A stretch of 64,000 nt of DNA from Sporosarcina ureae (GTDB taxonomy: Bacteria; Bacillota; Bacilli; Bacillales_A; Planococcaceae). The stretch lies in the NCBI RefSeq assembly GCF_002082015.1, contig NZ_CP015109.1, positions 2,447,001 to 2,511,000 on the forward strand, in the 5' to 3' direction. The notes below the pieces were generated by a model. It saw only the letters and a program-made list of their open reading frames with translations. It did no database searches and had not been told where the DNA came from. Position numbers and translations under genes: made by a program. Shown one piece after another: positions 9,534 through 18,121 of the stretch (positions are counted from its first letter, which is position 1; every line of letters begins with the position of its first letter).

Positions 9534-10518
9534 AACCGCCCTCGCCTATGTCGTGTCGATGGCCACATTGCTTGTGGCCATCTGGCTCGGCGTATCGATC
9601 GGTACAGTGAAAATACCAATAGAGACGCTATGGAATCAATCGGATACGACCGCAAGTAATATACTGTGGAAGATCCGCATGCCCCGTGTGTTGCTGGCGG
9701 GAATCGTCGGTGCATCACTAGCTATTTCAGGAGCCGCTTTCCAAGGGCTATTGAAAAACCCATTAGCTGATCCTTACACCCTCGGAGTGTCATCCGGTGC
9801 CTCTGTCGGCGCCGTGATCACACTCTTTTTTGGTATTTCGCTACCGATTCTGGGCGCATTCACCTTACCTGTGTTTAGTATGATCGGTGCCGCCATGACG
9901 ATGTTTCTAGTAATTGGTTTCGCTCGAATGGTCGATCGATCAATGAAAATGGAAACAATTATTTTAACAGGCATTATTTTTGGTTCATTTCTCGGCTCCG
10001 TGCTGTCGCTAATGATTGCGTTAACACAAGAAGAGCTTCGTCAGATTGTAGGGTGGCTGCTTGGTAGCGTATCCATGCGCGGTTGGAATTATATTCTGAT
10101 GGTACTGCCGTTTTTCATCATCGGTTCCTTCATGCTGTGGCTCAATCGCCGCGAGTTGAACGCTTTATTATTTGGTGAAGAACGCGCACATCATCTCGGA
10201 GTCAATGTCAAACAGCGTAAATTGATGATTTTGCTAGGTGGTTCGGTTTTAACAGGTTCTGCTGTTGCGGTGTCTGGGACCATCGGCTTTGTCGGTCTAG
10301 TAGTCCCTCATATGACACGCATGCTATGGGGTTCCGATCACCGTCATGTTCTGCCGTTATCACTATGTAACGGTGCTTCCTTATTGATCATTTGCGATCT
10401 CGTGGCTCGAACGATTATTTCACCGGCTGAATTACCGGTCGGTGTCATTACAGCATTCATTGGCGCTCCGGTGTTTGCTTATATCTTTTACAAACAACGT
10501 AGAAAAGGGGCGATGTGA
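9526..10518 (+). CDS. btuC: Cobalamin ABC transporter permease (FecCD family)
   Basis: A polytopic membrane subunit of about 10 helices, 330 aa. Family signatures include RMPRVLLAGIVGASLAISG, GLLKNPLADPYTLGVSSGAS and GTIGFVGLVVPHMTR, the loop contacting the ATPase. GTG 9526 overlaps the btuF stop, with AGAGG about 8 nt upstream; a longer in-frame version would lie inside btuF. Specificity for corrinoids comes from context (riboswitch, btuF, cob genes), since the fold is shared with siderophore permeases. Confidence 0.92.
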   Translation: MNKTALAYVVSMATLLVAIWLGVSIGTVKIPIETLWNQSDTTASNILWKIRMPRVLLAGIVGASLAISGAAFQGLLKNPLADPYTLGVSSGASVGAVITLFFGISLPILGAFTLPVFSMIGAAMTMFLVIGFARMVDRSMKMETIILTGIIFGSFLGSVLSLMIALTQEELRQIVGWLLGSVSMRGWNYILMVLPFFIIGSFMLWLNRRELNALLFGEERAHHLGVNVKQRKLMILLGGSVLTGSAVAVSGTIGFVGLVVPHMTRMLWGSDHRHVLPLSLCNGASLLIICDLVARTIISPAELPVGVITAFIGAPVFAYIFYKQRRKGAM

Positions 10519-10520
10519 AG

Positions 10521-11993
10521 ATGTTGCAAGTGGACAATCTATCGGGAGGCTACGGCAAAGAACCAATTGTGCGAAATGTGTCGTTCCACGTGGAAAAAGG
10601 AGAAGTTCTTGGAATATTAGGGCCGAATGGTAGCGGAAAATCCACGTTATTGAAAATCATCTCGGGAATTTTGCCGAAACAAAGCGGTAAAGTCATGATC
10701 GCCGGTAAACCTTCGGGCGCCTATACTCAAAAGCAATTTGCACAGCAAGTAGCCGTCTTGCCACAGCTTCATGCCCATGCGTTTTCTCATAGCGTCAAAG
10801 ACACCGTCGCTCTCGGTCGCTATCCGTATCAGTCGGGGATTTTTTCGAGTTGGTCGGAGCTAGACGAGCAAGCAGTGCAAGAAGCGATGAACTATACAGG
10901 CGTCACGCGATATGAAAATACCGCTATTGAATTATTATCTGGCGGTGAGCAACAACGTGTATTCGTTGCCCAAGCACTCGCCCAGCAAGCACCTATTTTA
11001 TTATTGGATGAACCGACAAACCATCTAGACATCGCGCATCAACAGCAATTGCTCGATACGATCCGCAATCAAGCGAGACAGAAGGGGATCACGGTCATCT
11101 CAGTATTTCACGACATCAATTTGGCCGCACTCTATTGTGATCGCTTATTGTTGCTGAAGAACGGGGAAGTAGCATCAATTGGTGTGCCGCAAGACGTCGT
11201 ACTGGAACAAGAAATTCATCATGTGTACGACGCGCGCGTCAAAACACAGCCTCACCCTGAAATGCCGAAGCCTCAAATGACGCTATTGCCGAACTTGCAA
11301 GAAAAGGTGGAGCTGTTTAGTGTGAAGAAAGCGGACGTAAAGATTCGTGAAGATCACGTACTGTTGCAATCCAACCAACCACTGAAGACCATTTCTTCAG
11401 CGGTCCATAATGCGGGGCTTGGTTGGTACCGGACATTCGTCAATCGAGGTGTACGTGCAGATTATATGATCGATGACGTACAACGCGAGAATACGGAATA
11501 CTTACGTGCGCTAGGCTATCATTTGACAGATACAGTTGCGATGATGACGGCGGTTAGTCCGGAGCACGTTGAAGTGGAAGAATACGAAGGACCATTTGGC
11601 TCGATTGTCGTGGCAGTGACAGCAGGTGTCGGAAACGCGGTCGATGTTTCGAAGTCGTGGCAGCGTGAAGATATTCCGTACATCGGGACAATCAACACAT
11701 GGGTATTCATTAATGGCGAATTAAGTGAAGAAGCATTCGTCCAAGCATTGATTACCGCAACGGAAGCGAAAGTGAAAGCACTGCAAGATGAGCGAGTAAA
11801 GGATCCTGAATCCGGCACGGTCGCTACAGGTACTTCGACAGACAGCTTGCTGATCGCATCGACACAACAAGGGGAATACTTGCCGTACGCTGGACCGATT
11901 ACGCAACTCGGAAAGTTGATTGGTAAAGGGGTTTATGACTGTACGGTACGAGCTATTCATTCATATCGAGCAGCAGTAGGTGAGCACGTATGA
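10521..11993 (+). CDS. btuD: Fused cobalamin ABC ATPase and adenosylcobinamide amidohydrolase (BtuD-CbiZ)
   Basis: Two-domain protein of 490 aa. Residues 1 to about 260 are an ABC ATPase: Walker A GPNGSGKST (34-42), signature LSGGEQQR (about 139), Walker B ILLLDEPTNHLD (about 161) and the H-loop SVFHD. Residues about 270-490 match CbiZ, which hydrolyses the amide linking the aminopropanol arm so that corrinoids with unusable lower ligands return to cobyric acid. Typical segments are VVAVTAGVGNAVDV, GTINTWVFINGEL and GTSTDSLLIAST. ATG 10521 has GGGG 10 nt upstream; a GTG at 10515 is also possible. The fusion ties import to remodelling. Confidence 0.92.
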   Translation: MLQVDNLSGGYGKEPIVRNVSFHVEKGEVLGILGPNGSGKSTLLKIISGILPKQSGKVMIAGKPSGAYTQKQFAQQVAVLPQLHAHAFSHSVKDTVALGRYPYQSGIFSSWSELDEQAVQEAMNYTGVTRYENTAIELLSGGEQQRVFVAQALAQQAPILLLDEPTNHLDIAHQQQLLDTIRNQARQKGITVISVFHDINLAALYCDRLLLLKNGEVASIGVPQDVVLEQEIHHVYDARVKTQPHPEMPKPQMTLLPNLQEKVELFSVKKADVKIREDHVLLQSNQPLKTISSAVHNAGLGWYRTFVNRGVRADYMIDDVQRENTEYLRALGYHLTDTVAMMTAVSPEHVEVEEYEGPFGSIVVAVTAGVGNAVDVSKSWQREDIPYIGTINTWVFINGELSEEAFVQALITATEAKVKALQDERVKDPESGTVATGTSTDSLLIASTQQGEYLPYAGPITQLGKLIGKGVYDCTVRAIHSYRAAVGEHV

Positions 11994-12946
11994 TCCCGGC
12001 GCATTTCATAGCGATTGCGATCGGCATGGTGCTCGACCGGCTCATTGGTGATCCACCTAACTGGCCCCATCCAGTCAAATGGCTGGGCACGACGATCAGT
12101 AATTTGACGAAGCTATTGAATAAAGGGCGTATGCGAACAATAAAAGGTGCGATTTTATGGTTACTTATTTGCATGACGACATTTCTACTAGTCATCTGGC
12201 TCGTAAGTATCGCATACCGTCTGCATCTGATCGCAGGCATCGCAATCGAAGCGCTACTCATTGCGGCTGGACTTGCGCAAAAGAGTTTGCGTGATGCGGC
12301 ATTCGTAGTCTATGAGCCGTTGAAGATAGGAGATGTAAGCGAAGCACGTGAGAAACTGAGCTGGATTGTCGGCAGGGATACGGAGAAGCTCGATGAGAGT
12401 GAGATCGCCCGTGCGACGATTGAAACAGTTTCGGAAAACACGTCTGATGGCATCACAGCCCCCTTATTTTGGGCATTCTTGCTAGGGGCACCGGGCCTGT
12501 GGTTGTATAAGGCGGTCAATACACTTGATTCTATGATCGGGTACAAAGATGAGCGTTATCGTGAATTCGGAAAAATTTCAGCGCATATGGATGATCTTTT
12601 TAACTGGATTCCTTCTAGAATAACAGGATTGCTTATTCTATTGTTCACTCCGAATGAAGGTGGACATTCTTTTACACAGCGAATGAGTGGCTGGTTAGGC
12701 GATGCCAAAAAACATATGAGCCCGAATAGTGGCTATTTGGAAGCGGCAACTGCTTGGCAACTCAATATCCAATTAGGCGGACGCAGTACATATCGAGGAG
12801 TCGTATCGGAACGAGCGGTACTTGGCCCGGCAGTCATTGCGAATAAAGAACATATCCGCTCCGCTACGTATCAAATGCAAGTCGTGTCTTGGACTTTCTG
12901 GTCACTCGGCACAGTAATAGGGGGGATTTTCTATGCGATTGCCTGA
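11990..12946 (+). CDS. cbiB: Adenosylcobinamide-phosphate synthase
   Basis: Membrane protein of 318 aa attaching (R)-1-amino-2-propanol phosphate to cobyric acid to form cobinamide phosphate. Family signatures are DRLIGDPPNWPHPVKWLG near the N-terminus and ARATIETVSENTSDGITAPLFWAFLLGAPG ... NTLDSMIGYKDERY, each partly quoted. Several hydrophobic helices are visible. ATGA overlap with the preceding gene implies translational coupling. The next gene, cobD, makes its phosphorylated substrate. Confidence 0.93.
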   Translation: MIPAHFIAIAIGMVLDRLIGDPPNWPHPVKWLGTTISNLTKLLNKGRMRTIKGAILWLLICMTTFLLVIWLVSIAYRLHLIAGIAIEALLIAAGLAQKSLRDAAFVVYEPLKIGDVSEAREKLSWIVGRDTEKLDESEIARATIETVSENTSDGITAPLFWAFLLGAPGLWLYKAVNTLDSMIGYKDERYREFGKISAHMDDLFNWIPSRITGLLILLFTPNEGGHSFTQRMSGWLGDAKKHMSPNSGYLEAATAWQLNIQLGGRSTYRGVVSERAVLGPAVIANKEHIRSATYQMQVVSWTFWSLGTVIGGIFYAIA

Positions 12947-14006
12947 ACACGGTGCAAACAGCAAACGATTATATACATCCATGAATATCTCGATGCCTGA
13001 TGAAGTGCTCGATTTCAGTGAGAACTGCAATCCGGCAGGACCTCCATCGTCCGTAGTGAAAGCGTGGCCTACGTTAATTTCGACCCTCAACAGCTACCCC
13101 GATCCAGACGGTCAGCCGTTTCGTTCGGCAATTTCGGGCTTTCATCAGGTGGACGAACAACAAGTACTTGTCGGCAATGGGGCTGCGGACATACTATCTT
13201 TGTTAGCAGGCACCTATCGTGGAAAGCGAGTTCTCTTGATTGACCCAACCTTTTCCGAATACCGTGCCACGCTTGAAGTGAACGATGCAGAGGTCGTGTC
13301 GCTTCAAGCGAATGAAACAGAAGGATTTCTATTACCTATGCGTCAAATTCTAGAAGCACTACCTGAAGCGGATGCACTGTATATTTGCACACCTAATAAT
13401 CCGACAGGCTTGTTGCCTTCAAAAGACGAGCTACTAACGATTGTAGACACAGCTAAGAAGAGTTCAACAGATGTGGTGTTAGATGAAGCATTCATTGATT
13501 TCGTCGATGAATCAAAGTCCTTTATTCCGCATGTCGCGAACTATCCGAATGTATTCATTGTACGATCGATGACGAAAATGTACGCGATTCCTGGCATCCG
13601 CCTTGGGTATTTAATTGCCCATTCGGAACGGATCGACACGCTTACACAACGCGCTTCCCATTGGCATGTCAACGGACTCGCTGCTGAAATCGGTGTACTA
13701 TGTCTGCAAGAAGAAGCGTATCGTCAACAGGCGATTTCACATGCGCAAATGGAGCGCGTGAAGATGACCCAGTTCTTGCGCTCACATGGCTGTGAAGTAC
13801 TCAATTCTTCGGCAAACTACCTCGTCATGAAACCTCAGCAAGAGGCGAAGAAGCTGTATCAAGATTTATTGAAACAAGGTATCGTCTTGCGTCACTCAGA
13901 AAATTTCCGCGGGATGGATGGACGCTGGTTACGAATTGGCATGAAGTCCGAACCGATGATGGATACACTGCGGGAGGCGATGGATCAATGGTTCAAGCAA
14001 CACTAA
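12933..14006 (+). CDS. cobD: L-threonine-O-3-phosphate decarboxylase
   Basis: PLP-dependent aminotransferase-fold enzyme (357 aa) producing (R)-1-amino-2-propanol O-2-phosphate for CbiB. Visible features are the NNPTG motif at 155-159, Asp184 (VLDEAF) and the Schiff-base Lys215 (VRSMTKMYAIPGIRLGY). It resembles HisC, but its position directly after cbiB and overlapping cobU identifies it as CobD. ATG 12933 follows an AGGGGGG ribosome binding site and overlaps cbiB by 14 nt. No threonine kinase (PduX-like) gene is visible nearby. Confidence 0.88.
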   Translation: MRLPEHGANSKRLYTSMNISMPDEVLDFSENCNPAGPPSSVVKAWPTLISTLNSYPDPDGQPFRSAISGFHQVDEQQVLVGNGAADILSLLAGTYRGKRVLLIDPTFSEYRATLEVNDAEVVSLQANETEGFLLPMRQILEALPEADALYICTPNNPTGLLPSKDELLTIVDTAKKSSTDVVLDEAFIDFVDESKSFIPHVANYPNVFIVRSMTKMYAIPGIRLGYLIAHSERIDTLTQRASHWHVNGLAAEIGVLCLQEEAYRQQAISHAQMERVKMTQFLRSHGCEVLNSSANYLVMKPQQEAKKLYQDLLKQGIVLRHSENFRGMDGRWLRIGMKSEPMMDTLREAMDQWFKQH

Positions 14007-14560
14007 CATTCATCAGTGGCGGTGCGCGCAGTGGAAAAAGTGCGTATGCAGAACGTCTGTTGACGAGTCAAACGGCAAGTCGCCTCGTCTACATCGCATC
14101 CGGTGTAGCCGCCGATGAAGAGATGAAGCATCGGATTCAGCAACATAAAGAAGATCGTCAACAAGCCAATTGGCACACAATTGAGCAACCGAAAAATCTT
14201 CATGAAGTGTTGCCGTTTCTAAAGCCCGGCGATCTCGTACTATGGGATTGCCTCACGACATGGCTCGCCAATGAAATGTATGAAGGGTACGAAGAAGGTA
14301 TTCCGTGCGTTCAACGATCAGGCTGTCTGGAACAAAAACAAGAACAATTACTGCAGACGTTAAAGCAAATGAAAGAAATCGTCTCTCATCTAGTCATCGT
14401 CTCAAATGAAGTTCTCGATGAGTGGCCGCATTACGAAGAAGAGACGGAAATCTACCGCCAAACGATCGGCATGCTTCATCAACAACTGGTGGAGATTGCC
14501 GAACGCGCGATAGAAATGGATCATGGCATGCCCATCGTTTGGAAAGGAGAACGTATATGA
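13988..14560 (+). CDS. cobU: Adenosylcobinamide kinase / guanylyltransferase
   Basis: Bifunctional enzyme of 190 aa that phosphorylates adenosylcobinamide and converts it to AdoCbi-GDP. The P-loop is GGARSGKS (11-18). His53 in the RIxxHxxxR motif (RIQQHKEDR) is the expected guanylylated residue, and VSNEV occurs in the C-terminal half. It overlaps cobD by 19 nt and the next gene by ATGA. The C-terminal tail is less canonical than usual: the GxGIVP segment is not obvious here, although it is present in the short paralogue at 16658. Confidence 0.88.
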   Translation: MVQATLTFISGGARSGKSAYAERLLTSQTASRLVYIASGVAADEEMKHRIQQHKEDRQQANWHTIEQPKNLHEVLPFLKPGDLVLWDCLTTWLANEMYEGYEEGIPCVQRSGCLEQKQEQLLQTLKQMKEIVSHLVIVSNEVLDEWPHYEEETEIYRQTIGMLHQQLVEIAERAIEMDHGMPIVWKGERI

Positions 14561-15375
14561 ACGGAGTAATGATCGTTGGTACTGCGTCAGACGTTGGTAA
14601 AACGATGATTTGCACTGCGCTATGCCGACTGCTTGCAAATGAAGGTGTCCAGGTAGCCCCTTTCAAATCACAAAATATGTCCGGCTTCTCTGAGACATTA
14701 GCAGACGGACGTGAAATAAGCCGCTCCCAGTTCCAGCAAGCACAAGCCGCCCGCACACAACCGATCGTTGAAATGAATCCGATTTTGATGAAGCCGCAAG
14801 AAAACATGGAGGCTGACGTTTTACTGATGGGCGTCCCACTTGAGACGATAGAGGGGCAAGCTTTTCGTGAGGAGTGGTTCGACAAAGGTCTGAAAACGAT
14901 TCAACAAGCGCTAGACTATTTGGCCGATCACTACGATACGTTAATTATCGAAGGAGCAGGGAGTACCGCTGAAGTAAATTTAATGGACCGTGAACTAACC
15001 AATATGCGCGTCGCGGAACTGGCGGATGTGCCTGTCATACTAGTCGCAGACATTTCTAAAGGCGGTGCGTTTGCATCGATTGTCGGCACGCTTCAACTTC
15101 TGTCAGAAGAAAGACGTCGGCGTGTCAAAGGAATTATCATCAATAAATTTTACGGAGACGCTTCTTATTTTGAAGAGGGAGAGAAATTTATTGAACAATA
15201 CACCGGAATTCCGGTTGCGGGTGTCATTCCTGTCTTGGAAAATCACGGGATTCCAGAAGAGGATATGGATCGTGCCACGCTTCCTGCAACGGAAGGTGTT
15301 GACGTATACGAACAATGGGCGGCACACGTCAAGCAACATATCGACTGGCCATTCGTTCAATCTATTTTGGCGTAA
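14557..15375 (+). CDS. cobQ: Cobyric acid synthase, ATPase domain only (no glutaminase domain)
   Basis: A 272-aa protein matching only the N-terminal, dethiobiotin-synthetase-like ATP-binding domain of CobQ/CbiP: MIVGTASDVGKT P-loop, APFKSQNMS, QAQAARTQPIVEMNPILMKP, LIIEGAGSTAEVNL and VADISKGGAFASIVGT. Full CobQ is about 490-510 aa and carries a C-terminal class I glutamine amidotransferase domain. Here the frame stops just after PVLENHGIPEEDMDRA and cobS begins 12 nt later, so the glutaminase domain is absent rather than frameshifted. ATG 14557 has AAAGGAG upstream. It may use free ammonia, or be dispensable in salvage because CbiZ yields cobyric acid directly. Confidence 0.85.
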   Translation: MNGVMIVGTASDVGKTMICTALCRLLANEGVQVAPFKSQNMSGFSETLADGREISRSQFQQAQAARTQPIVEMNPILMKPQENMEADVLLMGVPLETIEGQAFREEWFDKGLKTIQQALDYLADHYDTLIIEGAGSTAEVNLMDRELTNMRVAELADVPVILVADISKGGAFASIVGTLQLLSEERRRRVKGIIINKFYGDASYFEEGEKFIEQYTGIPVAGVIPVLENHGIPEEDMDRATLPATEGVDVYEQWAAHVKQHIDWPFVQSILA

Positions 15376-15387
15376 AGGAGCGAGAAG

Positions 15388-16152
15388 ATGAATAGCATTT
15401 TATTAGCGCTCCAATTTTTCACGTCGCTACCTGTTCATAAAGAACTGCCGCTAGGGAAAAAAGAAGTATCGGGCATGTACATCGCGCTACCGTTTGTCGG
15501 TGGAGGAATCGGTCTACTGCTGGCGGGCGTTGCGTACATCATGAGTGATTTCAACAGTTTCCTTGCAGCGGTACTTATTTTGTTGGCGGGACTTATTGCG
15601 ACTGGCGGCTTGCATGTAGATGGTTTTGCAGATCTAGGTGATGCATTCTTTTCCTATCAAGATCGTGAAAAACGTCTGACCATCATGGATGATCCACGAC
15701 TCGGGGCATTCGGGACGCTATCGTTACTCGTGTTACTCTGTTTGAAAATTGGTTTGTTCATTGAAATTCTACAGCTTGTAAACGGTTGGGCGTTGCTCGT
15801 GGCAGTGCCGATTCTCTCTCGTGCCGCATTAGTAGGGTATTATACAGTAACGAAAACCGCGAAACCAAGTGGCATTGCATTCTTTTTTAAACAACATTTC
15901 CTACGCGGGCGGATGCTAGTCGCATCGGGCACCATCAGCTTCGTAACAATTATTTTGTTAAGTATTCAATTCCACGCTATTTTATTACTCCCCGTGATGC
16001 TAATCGTCATCTGTTTGGCCATCTGGCTTTACCATTGCTGGACGATCAAACATTTCGGCGGTGTCACCGGGGATTTATGCGGGGCATTCATTGAAGGAAT
16101 GGAGGTGGTCTTATGGTTCGTCCTTATCGTATATTTCTCATTCGCCATTTAA
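15388..16152 (+). CDS. cobS: Cobalamin synthase (adenosylcobinamide-GDP ribazoletransferase)
   Basis: Integral membrane enzyme of 254 aa that joins AdoCbi-GDP to alpha-ribazole (phosphate). Conserved motifs are ALQFFTSLP at the N-terminus, GGLHVDGFADLGDAFF (acidic metal/phosphate site), RLTIMDDPRLGAFG and the C-terminal GGVTGDLCGA. About six to seven hydrophobic helices can be drawn. AAAGGAGCG precedes ATG 15388. The 3' end overlaps the phosphatase gene by 40 nt. Confidence 0.93.
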   Translation: MNSILLALQFFTSLPVHKELPLGKKEVSGMYIALPFVGGGIGLLLAGVAYIMSDFNSFLAAVLILLAGLIATGGLHVDGFADLGDAFFSYQDREKRLTIMDDPRLGAFGTLSLLVLLCLKIGLFIEILQLVNGWALLVAVPILSRAALVGYYTVTKTAKPSGIAFFFKQHFLRGRMLVASGTISFVTIILLSIQFHAILLLPVMLIVICLAIWLYHCWTIKHFGGVTGDLCGAFIEGMEVVLWFVLIVYFSFAI

Positions 16153-16706
16153 AAACAACTACGAATGCACAAAAAGTCTATTGTGGGTGGACAGATAGCG
16201 GTTTGGTTTCAGAAGAAGGAGAGGCCATTGATTTTCCAGTACCTGTTCAACAAGTAACGGGTAGTGATTTAAGTAGAACTCGTCAAACAGCGGCCATTTA
16301 TTTTCCGAACATCAACTTTACAGCAGATCCACGCTGGCGAGAATGTAATTTCGGGGACTTTGAAGAGCAGACGTATGATCAATTGAAAAATGATCCCGAC
16401 TATCGCAACTGGCTAGACGATGCGTGGAACACGCCACCTCGCAACGGGGAAACATTGCAACAAGTAAAGTCACGCGTGTTGGAAGCGCTAGCTGAATTGC
16501 CAAATGATGCAGTCGTCGTGACACATGGCGGTGTGATCCGAGTCGTGCTGGATACATTCGCGCAAGACAATCGTTCATTTTGGGACTGGGACGTAACGAA
16601 CGGATCTATTTGGCAACTCGAATGGGCTAGCGCGGAAGAATTCAAGGAGGGGAAGCCATGCACGTCTTTATCGGAGGTGCCTATAACGGCAAAACGGACT
16701 ATGTGA
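16113..16706 (+). CDS. cobC: Alpha-ribazole phosphatase (histidine phosphatase family)
   Basis: A 197-aa phosphoglycerate-mutase-like phosphatase. The catalytic histidine is His12 in LIRHLKTTTN; the usual RHGxT is RHLKT here. GSDLSRTRQTA and VVTHGGVIRV supply the other phosphate-binding residues, and YCGWTDS is typical of the cobalamin branch. Expected role: dephosphorylation of alpha-ribazole phosphate or of cobalamin phosphate. GGAGGTGG at 16101 supports ATG 16113 inside the end of cobS. The 3' end overlaps the next gene by 49 nt. Confidence 0.82.
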   Translation: MVRPYRIFLIRHLKTTTNAQKVYCGWTDSGLVSEEGEAIDFPVPVQQVTGSDLSRTRQTAAIYFPNINFTADPRWRECNFGDFEEQTYDQLKNDPDYRNWLDDAWNTPPRNGETLQQVKSRVLEALAELPNDAVVVTHGGVIRVVLDTFAQDNRSFWDWDVTNGSIWQLEWASAEEFKEGKPCTSLSEVPITAKRTM

Positions 16707-17041
16707 GACGTTGGATTGGCGATTCGCCGGCATGTTTCTGTACAATGGATACAACAGCGACCGCTAAACCCGGTGAATCACTCGTTATAACGGATATACA
16801 CGAGTGGCTGATGACTACAGACATAACAGAAAAAGAAGCTAGCAACGCAGTACGCGAGATTAGCGGACCGAACACCGTTTTCATTTTGACGGAAATGGGG
16901 CGGGGCATTGTCCCGCTCGATGCACAGCAACGAGAACTCCGCGATCGATGCGGCCGTCTGTACCAGCAATTATTTGCAGAAGCAACAACTGTCACAAGAA
17001 TTTGGTATGGGATTCCTCAAACAATTAAAGGAGTGAAGTGA
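16658..17041 (+). CDS. Short CobU-like P-loop protein
   Basis: A 127-aa protein with a GGAYNGKT P-loop (6-13) like CobU, and a C-terminal stretch (EMGRGIVPLDAQQRELRDRCGRL, partly quoted) that matches the EVGxGIVPENALARxxRDxxGRL segment of canonical CobU. The middle region that carries the guanylylated histidine in CobU is missing. It is therefore a shortened CobU paralogue or a partner of the 190-aa CobU, which has the histidine but lacks a clear GIVP segment. AAGGAGGGGAAG precedes ATG 16658. Its exact activity cannot be read from sequence. Confidence 0.75.
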   Translation: MHVFIGGAYNGKTDYVRRWIGDSPACFCTMDTTATAKPGESLVITDIHEWLMTTDITEKEASNAVREISGPNTVFILTEMGRGIVPLDAQQRELRDRCGRLYQQLFAEATTVTRIWYGIPQTIKGVK

Positions 17042-17042
17042 A

Positions 17043-17624
17043 ATGAAAATCTATACGAAGACTGGCGACAAAGGAACGACTAGCTTAATTGGTGGGCGCG
17101 TCGCAAAAGATGACTTACGCGTCGAAGCATATGGCACGATCGATGAGCTGAATTCATTCATTGGTAAAGCTATGACAGAACTTGATGGAGAAAAGTTTGC
17201 AGATATCCTGACTGATCTCGAGACGATCCAAAATGAATTATTCGACGGTGGCGGCGACTTAGCGAACGTTATGAAAGAACGCCATTACAAACTCGACGAA
17301 GAACCGATCACAGTTCTCGAAAACCGAATCGATAAGCTGATGGAAGAAGCACCCGAACTAGAACGCTTCATCCTGCCGGGCGGCTCACCAGCTGCGGCAA
17401 CATTACACATCGCACGTACCGTCACACGCCGCGCAGAACGTGTAACTGTCACACTGATGAACGCAGCAGACGACGTATCACCAGTCGTTGGACGCTATTT
17501 GAACCGTCTATCGGACTACCTATTCGTAGCAGCACGCATCGTGAACGCCCGTCTCGGCATTTCAGACAATGAATACGTCCGCAGCGCAAAAGTATTCCGC
17601 ACGAACGAGAAAAAGGATAAATGA
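17043..17624 (+). CDS. pduO: ATP:cob(I)alamin adenosyltransferase, PduO type
   Basis: A 193-aa trimeric enzyme adding the 5'-deoxyadenosyl group to cob(I)alamin. Signatures are YTKTGDKGTTSL at the N-terminus, EAYGTIDELNSFIG, FILPGGSPAAATLHIARTV (partly quoted) and RYLNRLSDYLFVAAR. AAAGGAGTG precedes ATG 17043, one nucleotide after the preceding stop. As the last gene of the operon it generates the coenzyme used by IcmF and sensed by the riboswitch. Confidence 0.95.
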   Translation: MKIYTKTGDKGTTSLIGGRVAKDDLRVEAYGTIDELNSFIGKAMTELDGEKFADILTDLETIQNELFDGGGDLANVMKERHYKLDEEPITVLENRIDKLMEEAPELERFILPGGSPAAATLHIARTVTRRAERVTVTLMNAADDVSPVVGRYLNRLSDYLFVAARIVNARLGISDNEYVRSAKVFRTNEKKDK

Positions 17625-17636
17625 TCATGAATAAAC

Positions 17637-17672
17637 AAGGCCCCCTGGTTAATGCCAGGGGGCCTTGCTTTT
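17637..17672 (+). terminator. Terminator of the cobalamin operon
   Basis: A perfect 12-bp GC-rich stem pairs AAGGCCCCCTGG (17637-17648) with CCAGGGGGCCTT (17655-17666), followed by TGCTTTT. Confidence 0.92.
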
Positions 17673-17693
17673 CGTGTAGGGCTCAATGTGTTG

Positions 17694-18118
17694 GTGTATT
17701 CGCTCCATGCCAGGGCTTAAGCGCTTAATCCGATCGCGTATCCGCTCAATGCTGAAGCCTAAGCGCTCAAAGTGTTCGTGTGTTCGCTCCATGCTGAGGC
17801 TTAAGCGCTCAAAGTGTCAGCGTATCCGCTCAATGCCGAAGCTTAAGCGCTCAAAGTGCCCGTGTATTCGCTCAATGCTGAAGCTTAAGCGCTCAAAGTG
17901 TCCGTGTATTCGCTCAATACTGAAGCCTAAGCGCTCAATCCGCCCGCGCCTCCGCTCAATACTGAAGCCTAAGCGCTCAATCCACCCGCGTATCCGCTCG
18001 ATGCAAAAAGCCCAAGCGCTCAATCCGCCCGCGTATCCGCTCAATGCCGAAGCCCAAGCGCTCAATCCGCCCGCGTATCCGCTCAATACCCACCCAAAAC
18101 CGCTCAATCCAAACAACC
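17694..18118 (-). repeat. GAGCG 21-nt periodic array 2
   Basis: About 20 units on the minus strand with a GAGCG core every 21 nt. Two unit types alternate, GAGCG followed by (A/G)ATAC and GAGCG followed by CTTAAGC or CTTGGG, giving a 42-nt higher repeat in the centre. It starts 22 nt right of the operon terminator and ends within about 5 nt of the alcohol dehydrogenase stop. It fills nearly the whole 17673-18121 gap. Confidence 0.88.
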
Positions 18119-18121
18119 ACA

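Noticed and set aside
14394..14885. Minus-strand open frame of 163 codons
   Set aside because: Antisense to cobU and cobQ with no recognisable domain or ribosome binding site; a coding shadow of the plus-strand genes.
17694..18118. CRISPR array
   Set aside because: The repeat core is only about 5-9 nt, the intervening sequence is itself repeated rather than unique, the period is 21 nt, and no cas genes are present. The same applies to the other three arrays.
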